From: Candidatus Lachnoclostridium stercoravium
GTDB taxonomy: Bacteria > Bacillota > Clostridia > Lachnospirales > Lachnospiraceae
Assembly (NCBI GenBank): GCA_019118365.1
Contig: DWZA01000004.1
Coordinates: 1-64,000 of the forward strand
Reading direction: 5' to 3'
DNA length: 64,000 bases
Below the pieces are notes generated by a model. That model was not told the origin of the DNA and ran no database searches. It worked only from the letters and a program-made list of their open reading frames with translations. The translations under genes were made by a program, and so were the position numbers. The first letter of the stretch is position 1. Each line of letters starts with the position of its first letter. Positions 33,629-41,991 of the stretch are shown one piece after another.

Positions 33629-34099
33629 ATGATGTTTCTGACAGTTTTTATATGCGGTCTTCTTTCCATGCCCTTCCTCTTTCTGGGAGTCCTCTTTTTA
33701 GGCCTCAGCCTTCTGATCGAGGAGATCATAGAATTTGCGAAGAGAGTCGCTATATTTCTTGGGATTTTGCTCGTTTGCGCAATAATCGTCGGTATCATAT
33801 GGGTGATCGTACAGGCGGTCCGGGATAACAATGGGGATCTGCTTCAGACTGCTAACCAGCTGGTTGCTTTGATCCTTCTTATGCTGTTTGTTTTCGGGAT
33901 CATAGGCGGTATTGTTTGCGCAGTATTGGGCATCGGGCTGAATATCCTGGCGGTTGCGGTCGGCGCCGTGATCGCCGTTGTGGAATTGGCGGCCGGGATA
34001 ACCGAGGGGCTGGGAAATTTCTGTATCGGGATCAGCACAAGCCTTTTAGGGACGATCTTAAGGCGGACGCAGAAGACGCAGACCCAGGCTGAGACATAG
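33629..34099 (+). CDS. Small multi-pass membrane protein of the Hsp70 operon
   Basis: A 156-residue, strongly hydrophobic protein with about four membrane helices (near residues 2-30, 41-65, 77-100 and 103-125) and a short charged cytoplasmic tail (LRRTQKTQTQAET). GGGAGGA lies before ATGATG. It starts 31 bp after the Hsp70 stop and ends 12 bp before the next gene, so the genes are clearly one operon. No family is recognised. Confidence 0.7.
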   Translation: MMFLTVFICGLLSMPFLFLGVLFLGLSLLIEEIIEFAKRVAIFLGILLVCAIIVGIIWVIVQAVRDNNGDLLQTANQLVALILLMLFVFGIIGGIVCAVLGIGLNILAVAVGAVIAVVELAAGITEGLGNFCIGISTSLLGTILRRTQKTQTQAET

Positions 34100-34111
34100 T
34101 GAGGAAAGACC

Positions 34112-36127
34112 ATGGCGGACATAAGAGATAAAATATTAAAAAAATACGATATAGACATTAGAGAGACGGACCTGATCAGCCTATATAAGATCCCGTCTGC
34201 GGATACGAGCGGCAAGGCTCTGGAGGAGCTTTTCCAGAAGCGCCGGAAGAACTGGACGATGGTCTTAAACAACTCCATGGGCGAGAAGAAGACGGCGCAG
34301 GCCAGGGTGCACCTGGCCCGCGCGGATCTGTATGAAGCGATCCTGCGGGACGACGCCCTCAGAAAAGAGCTTTTTGCCTACAGCCAGAAAAGCAGCTCTT
34401 CCGACGAATTTATAGGCTTTGCCAGAGAGTTTTTCCGGATCGTCGCTTCTTCTAAAAAGATCGACGACGAGGACGTACAGTTCTTCTTTGATTTCTACAA
34501 AGGCCGGGTAAAAAACAGGAAAGCGGTCATCCACATGCTGGAACAGGAATTTGGCCTGGGAAAAGCGGATTCCAAAAAGCTGGATAAAGAAGAGGAAAAA
34601 GAAGAAGAGGGAAAAGGGAAAAAGGAAAAACGGGAAAAGAAGGGCAAGATCATCGCCTCCCTTTTTAAAGAATCTACCTTAAAAGATATCCAGAACTGCG
34701 AGAATCTGCTGGAAGAGGCCAGGAAAAGCCCAAAGGTACAGGAGGTCTTTCTGGAAGTACAGAAGCCCCTGGCGGAAGTCCTTCACCTGGACCAGTACGA
34801 CACGCTGGAAAAATTTAAGCAGTACGTAGAAGGGATGCGGACGGCGGCGGCTAATTTCCGGTATGAGAACGGCCAGGAATTTTCCCCCATCGTGGATATT
34901 TTCAACACCATGTACGAACTGACAGAAAGAGACGACGTCGCCTGCAACTATCAAGAATTTACCATCCTGGTGCAGTACGACAAGCTGAATTCTTATATGT
35001 ACGAGATCCTCGCCCCAAAGGAAGACACCCTGCGGTTTTTATATGAGACTGCCTGTAAGTATTACCAGTTCGAAGGCTTTTATGATTTTATCCTGAAATA
35101 TTTTATACCCCTTTATAAAAACTTCGGTATTTATGAGAACAGCGTAAAACGCCTGATGAAAAAGGCGAAACGGAGCGGCGGCGTAGGCGGAGAGGTTTCT
35201 GTTTTCTCAAAGATCTTTGGAAAAGAGCAGGAGGCAAAGCTTCCATTATTCCTGGAGGTCCTCACTGGATTTATGAACCTGCCTCTGTACCTTTCCTTTA
35301 TCCTGTATGAGGCCTTAAAGGCCGTTGCCTGGAGGCTTCGCTATCTTTCGCCTCTGGCCCTTATACCGCTGCTGCCATGGGCTACGCGGTTGTTTTTGAT
35401 AAAAATGGAGTTTGAGATGCCAGTAAGAGGCGGCGAGGGAACGCTCCAATATACCTGGATGGCACTGTCGGACGCTCTTACAAGAGTCGTAAGCGAAGGC
35501 GCTTTAAGTATCCTGCTTTTCGCATTGTTCTTTATCATAGTCTGCGGCGTGCCCAGCGCGCTGTTTATCTATTCTCTGTGGCAGGCGGCGACGAAGATGA
35601 GAAAGAAGCTGGACTGGCTGGGTATTGAAAGAACCTACCAGGCGGTGATCTGCAGCCGCAGAAAGGCCGCGCTGGAACGATATAAAAAATCAGGACAGAA
35701 GGCGGTTTCCGCCATGGTATTTGCAGCTGTTATGAACGTGGCGCTGGTCTGCGCAGTCTGCTATGGAGTAAGCGGACCTGCGGCCGCGCTGGGAAGATAT
35801 CCAGGGATCATAAGCAGAGCGGTGGAACGCTGGGCATATGAAAGAGAACTGGAGTCAATGATGGAAGCTGCGGCGACAGAAGAGGCAGAGGAAGAAACGG
35901 AAGAAGCAGAATACGCTTCGGCAGTGGTCGCCGTGGACGCGGCCAATATCCGCTCCGGCCCAGGGACCGATTACGGCGCAGTGGGAGGAGCACGCAGGGA
36001 CGACGTGCTGGTCCTCACGGGAAACAGCCAGGATACCGGAGGCGGTTCCGTCTGGTATGAAGTATTCCTGGATCCGGAAATGACACAGACAGGATGGATC
36101 AGCGGCAGCCTGCTGCAGATCCAGTAG
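34112..36127 (+). CDS. Large membrane protein with possible J-like N-terminus and C-terminal SH3 domain
   Basis: A 671-residue protein. Residues about 20-90 form helices (LEELFQKRRKNWTMVLNN, then ARADLYEAILRDDALRKELF) arranged like a J-domain but without the HPD motif, so the J assignment is a guess. A TerB-like helical part and a Lys/Glu-rich stretch (about 150-175) follow, then a large helical region, three membrane helices (about 408-430, 458-488, 530-555) and a bacterial SH3 domain (about 606-671: VDAANIRSGPGTDYGAVGG, WISGSLLQI). With three passes the SH3 domain is outside, where it could bind the cell wall. It may connect the cytoplasmic Hsp70 to the envelope. Confidence 0.7.
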   Translation: MADIRDKILKKYDIDIRETDLISLYKIPSADTSGKALEELFQKRRKNWTMVLNNSMGEKKTAQARVHLARADLYEAILRDDALRKELFAYSQKSSSSDEFIGFAREFFRIVASSKKIDDEDVQFFFDFYKGRVKNRKAVIHMLEQEFGLGKADSKKLDKEEEKEEEGKGKKEKREKKGKIIASLFKESTLKDIQNCENLLEEARKSPKVQEVFLEVQKPLAEVLHLDQYDTLEKFKQYVEGMRTAAANFRYENGQEFSPIVDIFNTMYELTERDDVACNYQEFTILVQYDKLNSYMYEILAPKEDTLRFLYETACKYYQFEGFYDFILKYFIPLYKNFGIYENSVKRLMKKAKRSGGVGGEVSVFSKIFGKEQEAKLPLFLEVLTGFMNLPLYLSFILYEALKAVAWRLRYLSPLALIPLLPWATRLFLIKMEFEMPVRGGEGTLQYTWMALSDALTRVVSEGALSILLFALFFIIVCGVPSALFIYSLWQAATKMRKKLDWLGIERTYQAVICSRRKAALERYKKSGQKAVSAMVFAAVMNVALVCAVCYGVSGPAAALGRYPGIISRAVERWAYERELESMMEAAATEEAEEETEEAEYASAVVAVDAANIRSGPGTDYGAVGGARRDDVLVLTGNSQDTGGGSVWYEVFLDPEMTQTGWISGSLLQIQ

Positions 36128-36140
36128 GGAGGAAGAGAGT

Positions 36141-37235
36141 ATGGGATTTTTTGACGACGACGACTGGGATTATGATCCGGACGATAACGGAACGGGCGCG
36201 GCGGTCAGCCTTGCCATTGTTGCAGGAATGATCATGGTTGCGATGTTCGCCATGACGATCGCCGCCGCCCTTGGCGGGATCATCTGCGTACTGGCCTGGA
36301 TCGTTTATGCGGTAAGGGAAAGGGCGGAAACCCAAAAGCAGAAGCGGCAGTTCCAGAAAATGTGGTGGAAGGAGAGATACTCCTATTACGGCGCCCTGTC
36401 TCCCAATGAACTGATGAACAGACAGGCGAGGGCGGACTTTGAAAGAGATTTCAACAATGTCTGGAATATGTACCGGGCAGAGCAAAAGAAGACTCAGCCG
36501 GCTATGGTAAAATGGGGAAAAAGGATCGCAGCCGGTTTTACCCTGCTCCTGATCGCCGCGACGATCACTGCCACAGCCGGGAGATCCGTCGCAGAAAACA
36601 TTGAAGCCGGCAATAAGGCGGAAATGGCCCGCCAGGCGGACATGAGCCTTCATGATATCCCGGCGGCAAAATACCTGGACGATTATGACAGCCGTACCCA
36701 TTACAGCCTATCCGAGGCTATGGAGATCCAGCCGGATACGGAGCCGGGCGGTACATTGGCGATCGGTAATTATGGGACGGCTTCCCTGAACGTCCAGGTG
36801 GACTATGCCAAGGAGAATACCGAGATGCCGTGTTTTGTGGAGATCTTAGACATCCGTACAGGAGATGCCGGGAAAGACATGATGTATTATGTGGGGGAAT
36901 CTAAGATATTTCCAGATGAAGAAGAGATCGACGATTACCAGTATGCTTTCGTCCAGTTTATCCTTCCGCCGGACTACGCGGATTTTAAAAATGCGGTCAT
37001 GGTCCGGGATGTGGAAGAGCCGGATGTGGATATAGAGCTTTTTAAGAATACGGACGGCGGACTGGAAGAAGCCAGAGGAAGCGGCGTGAAATGTATCAGC
37101 CATTTCTACGAATTTACAAAAGTGGGGATGGCCCAGGACGGGTATTTTGCGGTCCGCTATCCCAAAGACGACGGCAGCTATAACCTTTCATTTTCCATAA
37201 ACGGAAGCCAGTACTACTGCAGTCTGGCGCAATGA
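36141..37235 (+). CDS. Two-helix membrane protein with extracellular C-terminal domain, end of the Hsp70 operon
   Basis: A 364-residue protein. An acidic start (MGFFDDDDWDYDPDDNG) is followed by a long hydrophobic segment (about 21-56), a cytoplasmic part with a WWKERYSYYGALSPNELMNR motif, a second membrane helix (about 129-150) and a C-terminal beta-rich domain of about 200 residues that should be outside. AGGGAGGAAG precedes the start, 13 bp after the previous stop. The family is unknown. The hairpin repeat at 37259 may end the operon. Confidence 0.7.
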   Translation: MGFFDDDDWDYDPDDNGTGAAVSLAIVAGMIMVAMFAMTIAAALGGIICVLAWIVYAVRERAETQKQKRQFQKMWWKERYSYYGALSPNELMNRQARADFERDFNNVWNMYRAEQKKTQPAMVKWGKRIAAGFTLLLIAATITATAGRSVAENIEAGNKAEMARQADMSLHDIPAAKYLDDYDSRTHYSLSEAMEIQPDTEPGGTLAIGNYGTASLNVQVDYAKENTEMPCFVEILDIRTGDAGKDMMYYVGESKIFPDEEEIDDYQYAFVQFILPPDYADFKNAVMVRDVEEPDVDIELFKNTDGGLEEARGSGVKCISHFYEFTKVGMAQDGYFAVRYPKDDGSYNLSFSINGSQYYCSLAQ

Positions 37236-37258
37236 GCAAAGTAATATTGAATCATAAT

Positions 37259-37374
37259 AAGGCAAAGCGGTCTTTCACGTGTTCCGGTTTCGCCATCAAG
37301 GAACTCTGGACTTTTACGATTTTGCTAAGAGTTCCTAAAGATGGCTGCAAAGTCACACGTTTTCAGACCGCTTT
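37259..37374. repeat. Hairpin repeat, third family (long form)
   Basis: AAAGCGGTCT (37265-37274) pairs with AGACCGCTTT (37365-37374), CGTG pairs with CACG, and an inner GCCATCAAGGAACTCT faces AGAGTTCCTAAAGATGGC. The left half, from AAGGCAAAGC to GGTTTCGCCATC, reappears in reverse at 58851-58924. It lies in the gap between 37235 and the XRE gene and may also act as a terminator. Confidence 0.75.
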
Positions 37375-37433
37375 TCTATGGCCGTTTTAAGCTTCTGTTA
37401 CAAGATGTTTTACTTTGAGAATTGCAGAAACCG

Positions 37434-37646
37434 CTACTCTTTCTGCTCCTCGTCATCTATGTATTCGATGATATCGGAAACTCCGCAGTGGAGCAGTTTG
37501 CACAGTTGATTAATGGTATTGGTGGAAACGCTGTTTCCCTGCCGGATACTGTAGTAAGTGGCCCGGCTGAAGCCTTCTTTCTGCAGCCTGTAAGAGGTGA
37601 TCTTTTTGTCTTTCATTGTCTGAAACAATGGTCTGTAACTTATCAT
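37434..37646 (-). CDS. Small XRE-family regulator
   Basis: A 70-residue single-domain HTH protein (HTH_26 type): LFQTMKDKKITSYRLQKEGF, SRATYYSIRQGNSVSTNTIN, then QLCKLLHCGVSDIIEYIDDE. GGGAGGT lies before the ATG. Similar proteins are frequent in Firmicutes as solitary repressors. It is divergent from the small membrane gene at 37817 and convergent with the Hsp70 operon. Confidence 0.85.
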   Translation of the reverse strand: MISYRPLFQTMKDKKITSYRLQKEGFSRATYYSIRQGNSVSTNTINQLCKLLHCGVSDIIEYIDDEEQKE

Positions 37647-37742
37647 ATATAACCTCCCGCTTCTTAATGCTTTTAAGTATATATGCCCGGAAAACAGTTG
37701 GATATGTGTGAAAAAACGAGTATATTTTTGCTTTGGAAGAGA

Positions 37743-37767
37743 ATCCTGTTAAGCAGGATCTTTTTTT
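37743..37767 (+). terminator. Small hairpin with T tract upstream of 37817
   Basis: ATCCTG (37743-37748) pairs with CAGGAT (37754-37759) around TTAAG, followed by CTTTTTTT. Placed upstream of a small gene, it may be an attenuator or simply the end of a short transcript. Confidence 0.65.
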
Positions 37768-37816
37768 AAAACCAAAAGACGCAGGATTTCGTCTTATAGG
37801 TAAAGGAGGCGAAAAT

Positions 37817-37990
37817 ATGAGAAACAATATATTAGTAAACGTTCTGCTGAGCATAATTACGGTCCTGACAGTTTCTGTCCTGTATCTTCTCTATCAGAAC
37901 CGCATGGCTGAAGACATGATCCGGGAATTGAACCAGAATTATGAGGAGCTGGCGGCGGAGATCGCCGTCTGCGAAGCAAAAAAAGAGTGA
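37817..37990 (+). CDS. Small single-pass membrane protein
   Basis: A 57-residue protein from ATG 37817, with AAAGGAGG upstream. One membrane helix (NILVNVLLSIITVLTVSVLY, about 4-25) is followed by a charged helix (MIRELNQNYEELAAEIAVCE) that could form a coiled-coil. The upstream part of the open frame contains the terminator hairpin and is not coding. The function is unknown. Confidence 0.65.
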   Translation: MRNNILVNVLLSIITVLTVSVLYLLYQNRMAEDMIRELNQNYEELAAEIAVCEAKKE

Positions 37991-38125
37991 CCGCAGCGCG
38001 TGCAAAAATAAGAACAAAAGCCAGAAACCTTGAAAATTGCCTGTTTATGCGGTAGTATGAATGCAGAATATCGCAGGAATCAGCCGCGCGGATATCAGTC
38101 CGTTCAGACGGCGCAAGGAGGAGTT

Positions 38126-39784
38126 ATGGCAGGAACGAGGCAGAGAAAAACGATCGTCATTGGACATAAAAATCCGGATACAGACTCCATCTGCTCCGCG
38201 ATCGCTTACGCGAACCTGAAAAGGGCGCTTACCGGAAAGGTGTATCAGCCGGGACGGGCGGGGCAGATCAATGAAGAGACGAGATTTGTACTGGATTATT
38301 TTGGAGCGAAGGAACCGAATTTTGTAGAAAACGTAAAGACGCAGGTAAAGGACATCGAGATCAGGGAAACAGAAGGCGTGGCCAGGAATATTTCCCTGAA
38401 AAAGGCATGGAATCTTATGCAGAAGCTGGGAGTCGTGACCCTTCCTGTGGTTGCGGACGGGATTCTGGAAGGCCTGATCACAGTAGGAGATATTACAAGA
38501 TCCTACATGAACGTATACGACAGCAGCATCTTATCAAAGGCGCAGACCCAGTACTCCAATATCCTGGAGACGCTGGAGGGGCTTATGCTGATCGGGGATG
38601 AGAGCGAATATTTCGACAAGGGCAAGGTCCTGATCGCGGCAGCCAATCCGGATATGATGGAATACTACATCCAGCCCCACGACCTGGTGATCCTGGGCAA
38701 CCGCTATGAATCCCAGCTTTGCGCCATCGAGATGGAGGCGGACTGCATCATCGTATGCGAGGGCGCGGCGGTTTCCATGACCATTAAAAAGCTGGCCCAG
38801 GAAAGAGGCTGCAAGGTGATGACTACGCCTTACGACGCCTATACGGCGGCCCGTCTGATCAACCAGAGCATGCCCATCAGCTATTTTATGAAGACAGAGA
38901 ACCTGATCACTTTTGAGAGAGACGATTATATCGACGATATCCGGGAAGTTATGGCCAGCAAACGTCACAGAGATTTTCCGATCCTGGATAAGGATGGAAA
39001 ATATTACGGCATGATCTCCAGGCGGAACCTTTTAGGAGCCAGAGGAAAGCAGATCATCCTGGTGGACCACAATGAAAAGACCCAGGCGGTAGAAGGCGTG
39101 GAGAGCGCGGAGATCATGGAGATCATCGATCACCATAAGCTGGGGACAGTAGAAACCATCGCTCCGGTATTTTTCCGGAACCAGCCGTTAGGCTGCACGG
39201 CGACCATTATTTTCCAGATGTATAAGGAAGCCGGACAGGAGATCCCAAAACAGATCGCAGGCCTGCTCTGCAGCGCGATCATTTCCGACACCCTTTTGTT
39301 CCGGTCGCCTACCTGCACGCCGGTAGACAAGGCGGCGGCTATGGAGCTGGCAGAGATCGCAGAGATCGAGATCGAAAAATATGCGGGGAAGATGTTCGCT
39401 GCGGGAAGCAATCTGAAAGATAAGACCGTAGAGGAGATATTTTATCAGGATTATAAACGGTTTGAAGCGGGAAAGACATCTTTTGGCGTGGGCCAGATCA
39501 GCTCGGTAAATGAAAATGAGCTGGAGAGCCTGAAGGAACGGCTGCTTCCTTATATCCAGGAAAAGCAGAAGGAGCAGGGGATCGACATGCTCTTTTACAT
39601 GCTCACCAATATCCTTACCCAGAGCACTACGCTGCTGTGCGCCGGGCAGGGAGCCAGACAGATGGTATCCGCAGCTTTCCATGTAGGCGAGGATCAGGAA
39701 AAAGACGGAGAGGTCCTGCTCCCTAACGTGGTATCCAGGAAGAAACAGCTGATCCCTGTTATCATGATGACCCTTCAGGGGTAA
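38126..39784 (+). CDS. Manganese-dependent inorganic pyrophosphatase with CBS/DRTGG domains
   Basis: A protein of about 552 residues from ATG 38126 (AAGGAGGAG upstream). It has the DHH-family layout of CBS-containing type II pyrophosphatases: N-terminal IVIGHKNPDTDSICSAIAYA; then CBS1, a DRTGG-like domain (about 150-265) and CBS2 (about 265-315) inserted; then the metal-binding IMEIIDHHKLG and the DHHA2 domain ending with GARQMVSAAFHV and RKKQLIP. The enzyme hydrolyses pyrophosphate, and the CBS domains bind adenine nucleotides as regulators. It is the first of a group of four small same-strand genes. Confidence 0.95.
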   Translation: MAGTRQRKTIVIGHKNPDTDSICSAIAYANLKRALTGKVYQPGRAGQINEETRFVLDYFGAKEPNFVENVKTQVKDIEIRETEGVARNISLKKAWNLMQKLGVVTLPVVADGILEGLITVGDITRSYMNVYDSSILSKAQTQYSNILETLEGLMLIGDESEYFDKGKVLIAAANPDMMEYYIQPHDLVILGNRYESQLCAIEMEADCIIVCEGAAVSMTIKKLAQERGCKVMTTPYDAYTAARLINQSMPISYFMKTENLITFERDDYIDDIREVMASKRHRDFPILDKDGKYYGMISRRNLLGARGKQIILVDHNEKTQAVEGVESAEIMEIIDHHKLGTVETIAPVFFRNQPLGCTATIIFQMYKEAGQEIPKQIAGLLCSAIISDTLLFRSPTCTPVDKAAAMELAEIAEIEIEKYAGKMFAAGSNLKDKTVEEIFYQDYKRFEAGKTSFGVGQISSVNENELESLKERLLPYIQEKQKEQGIDMLFYMLTNILTQSTTLLCAGQGARQMVSAAFHVGEDQEKDGEVLLPNVVSRKKQLIPVIMMTLQG

Positions 39785-39808
39785 TAACGCCAGCAGCAGG
39801 GAGAGATT

Positions 39809-40504
39809 ATGGGAAAATACGCATTTAAACCAGGAAATATGATCTATCCGGTTCCGGCTGTCCTGGTAAGCGCGGCGGACCGGGAAGGAAATACGAATAT
39901 ATTTACTGCCGCATGGACGGGCACCATATGCACCAACCCGCCTATGGCTTACATCTCCGTCAGGCCGGAGAGGTACTCCTATCATATGATCCGGGAAACA
40001 GGGGAATTTGTCATCAACCTGACCACGAAAGAGCTGGCCAGGGCGGCGGATTACTGCGGAGTGCGTTCCGGACGGGACGTGGATAAATGGAAAGAGATGA
40101 AGCTGACTCCTGTAAAGGGGAGGGAAGTTTCCGTTCCATTGATCGGGGAAAGCCCGGTGAACATTGAATGCAGGGTGACCGAGGTGAAGGAGCTGGGATC
40201 CCACCACATGTTCCTGGCGCAGGTAGTCGCCGTATCTGTAGACGAGGCATATATGGATGAAAACGGCCGCTTTGACTTAAACGCTTCCGGCCTGATCGCC
40301 TATTCCCACGGCCAGTACCGGGAGCTGGGAGAAAACCTTGGCGGATTTGGATTTTCCGTGCAGAAGAATGCAAAAAAGAGCGGAAAGCCGCCGGCAAAAA
40401 GAAACAGACAGAAAGACAACAGGAGAGACAGCAATGAAAAAAAACGTGACATTGATCGGAATGCCGTCGTCGGGCAAAAGCACCGTCGGAGTCCTATTGG
40501 CTAA
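39809..40504 (+). CDS. Flavin reductase-like (FMN-binding split barrel) protein with out-of-frame C-terminal extension
   Basis: A 231-residue protein of the DIM6/NTAB flavin reductase family: NMIYPVPAVLVSAADREGNT, IFTAAWTGTICTNPPMAYIS, VRPERYSYHMIRETGEFVIN and FDLNASGLIAYSHGQYRELG. It binds FMN through the split barrel. The domain ends near residue 190; the last 40 or so residues are Lys/Arg/Asn-rich, and the final part (DRNAVVGQKHRRSPIG) is the beginning of the next gene read in another frame. The overlap of 71 bases suggests an original stop has been lost. GGGAGAG precedes the start. Confidence 0.9.
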   Translation: MGKYAFKPGNMIYPVPAVLVSAADREGNTNIFTAAWTGTICTNPPMAYISVRPERYSYHMIRETGEFVINLTTKELARAADYCGVRSGRDVDKWKEMKLTPVKGREVSVPLIGESPVNIECRVTEVKELGSHHMFLAQVVAVSVDEAYMDENGRFDLNASGLIAYSHGQYRELGENLGGFGFSVQKNAKKSGKPPAKRNRQKDNRRDSNEKKRDIDRNAVVGQKHRRSPIG

Positions 40505-40943
40505 AAAACTGGGATATTCCTTTGTGGACGGAGATATCATTATCCAGGAAAAGGAGAAGAAGCTGTTAAAGGAACTGATCGCCGAGCATGGGATCGAGGG
40601 ATTCTGGAAGATCGAAGAAAAGTATAACGCGGAACTTGACGTGGAGCATTCCGTGATCGCGCCGGGTGGAAGCGTGATCTACGGCCCCAAAGCCATGGAG
40701 CACTTAAAAGAGATCAGCGTGATCGTGTATCTGAAGATGTCCTGCGAAGAGGTGGAAAAACGGATCGGGGATCCGGTAAACAGAGGCGTTACGCTGAAAG
40801 AAGGATGGACGCTTAGGGATCTGTACAACGAAAGGGTCCCCTATTATGAAAAATATGCGGATATCACAGTGGATGAGGAAAATCTGACCCTGGGAGAAAC
40901 GCTGGATGAGATCTGCAGGAAACTGTCCGGACGCCTTGCATAA
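40434..40943 (+). CDS. Shikimate kinase-like P-loop kinase
   Basis: A 169-residue protein from ATG 40434, with AGGAGAG upstream. Walker A GMPSSGKST is at residues 9-17, followed by GYSFVDGDIIIQEKEKKLLK (the DxD region), APGGSVIYG in the place of the shikimate-binding GGG motif, and the LID/Arg region RGVTLKEGWTLRDLYNERVP. The layout matches shikimate kinase, but the substrate motif (PGGS) and late part differ, so another small substrate is possible. It overlaps the flavin reductase by 71 bases in a different frame. Confidence 0.85.
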   Translation: MKKNVTLIGMPSSGKSTVGVLLAKKLGYSFVDGDIIIQEKEKKLLKELIAEHGIEGFWKIEEKYNAELDVEHSVIAPGGSVIYGPKAMEHLKEISVIVYLKMSCEEVEKRIGDPVNRGVTLKEGWTLRDLYNERVPYYEKYADITVDEENLTLGETLDEICRKLSGRLA

Positions 40944-40981
40944 GCTGCAGGAGAATGAAGCAGAAGAAGGAGAGCAAAACG

Positions 40982-41437
40982 ATGACGATCAAAGGAACGG
41001 TTCTTTACTACACGCCAGAGAAGACAGAAAGAACAGCGAAGCTGAAAGCAGTTTTTGTCCGCCAGGGCTTAAGGATCCGCAACGTCGGAAAAGACGAACT
41101 GGGAGAAACCGTAGGATATCTGGCAGGGATCCGGGGATATGAGCCCTTCAGGCCGGCTTCTGCAAAAGCACAGGAAGAAGCTGCGGGAGAGGGAGCTGGT
41201 GAAAACGGCGAGATCAGCGAAATCAACAAGATCGGAGAGATCCCGGAAGAGGTCCTGGTGATGAAGGGATTTACCAGCCGCCAGATCGACGACCTCCTTT
41301 TGGGGATCCGCAAGGCGGGGCTTCCTAAGATCGCTCTGAAAGCGATCATTACGGACCAGAACGCCGGATGGACCTTTTATCACCTCTATGAAGAGATCAA
41401 AAAAGAGCATGAGGCCATGAGTCAGGCCAGAGAGTAA
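40982..41437 (+). CDS. DUF3783 family protein
   Basis: A protein of about 151 residues. ATG 40982 (MTIKGTVLYYTPE) has AAGGAGA eight bases upstream and is preferred to 40955. The N-terminal half carries a Rossmann-like beta-alpha-beta. The C-terminal DUF3783 motif is seen in LVMKGFTSRQIDDLLLGIRK, followed by GLPKIALKAIITDQNAGWTF. A Glu/Ala/Gly-rich spacer separates the two. The family is of unknown function and common in Clostridia. A strong terminator at 41493 ends the group of genes beginning at 38126. Confidence 0.85.
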   Translation: MTIKGTVLYYTPEKTERTAKLKAVFVRQGLRIRNVGKDELGETVGYLAGIRGYEPFRPASAKAQEEAAGEGAGENGEISEINKIGEIPEEVLVMKGFTSRQIDDLLLGIRKAGLPKIALKAIITDQNAGWTFYHLYEEIKKEHEAMSQARE

Positions 41438-41492
41438 GCAGCAATTATGAAATGTATCAGTTCTGGCGCACAGCTGAACTATAAAATAAACC

Positions 41493-41522
41493 AAACAGGA
41501 GGGCTTTGCGGCCCTCCTGTTT
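41493..41522. terminator. Strong hairpin terminator
   Basis: AAACAGGAGGGC (41493-41504) pairs perfectly with GCCCTCCTGTTT (41511-41522) around TTTGCG. It lies between convergent genes and can serve both. Confidence 0.85.
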
Positions 41523-41574
41523 GCTGCGAAGTACTAAGCAAAACGCTTATGCGTCTTGTCGGATCTTATTCACT

Positions 41575-41820
41575 TTACTCCTGAAAGATACAACGGATTC
41601 TCTGTGCAGCTTCCTTCTCATCAGAACCGCTCAAATAAAATATTAACCGTTTGCCATCAGGTTCAAATCTTTTCTGCATTGCATCGTAATCTTTTACATC
41701 AATGGTAGAATCGGCGCTCTGAATTTGGATGGTACAGCTAAAATATCGGGCAGTCTGAATCAGATAAGAGATAGGAAGTGTACGGTAAGGAGCAGTGATG
41801 TTCAGCTGCTTTGCTAACAT
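41575..41820 (-). CDS. HPr-like protein lacking the phosphorylation histidine
   Basis: An 81-residue protein with the HPr fold pattern: a TARYFSCTIQIQSADSTIDV segment in the position of HPr helix 1 and strands 2-3, then KDYDAMQ where HPr has KS-x-x-x-M/L, and LIFYLSGSDEKEAAQRIRCI as the last strand and helix. The N-terminal phosphorylatable His and nearby GxHxRPA are replaced (APYRTLPISYLIQ), so it cannot act as a normal PTS phosphocarrier. AAAAGGAGGGG lies upstream, with a clear promoter. It may be a regulatory Crh-like or unrelated degenerate domain. Confidence 0.7.
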   Translation of the reverse strand: MLAKQLNITAPYRTLPISYLIQTARYFSCTIQIQSADSTIDVKDYDAMQKRFEPDGKRLIFYLSGSDEKEAAQRIRCIFQE

Positions 41821-41873
41821 AGAGGAACCCCTCCTTTTCTCTTAAAAGATAAACTACCAACATTTACACTACC

Positions 41874-41902
41874 AGTATAGCACAAATGAATTGAATATAC
41901 AA
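41874..41902 (-). promoter_or_regulatory. Promoter of the HPr-like gene
   Basis: On the minus strand, TTGTAT (41897-41902), a 17-bp spacer, and TATACT (41874-41879), followed 25-30 bases later by the ribosome binding site. Confidence 0.7.
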
Positions 41903-41991
41903 TACAACTAGATGAAATAAATAATCAAATATCTGTAACGATTTTGTTAAATTATTGAATAATATGTTGTGATCCTGACCTGTGAAACACT

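Noticed and set aside
39188..40207. 339-residue open frame antisense to the pyrophosphatase and flavin reductase genes
   Set aside because: It spans two real genes on the opposite strand and contains no family motif; a long antisense frame is expected from the codon bias.
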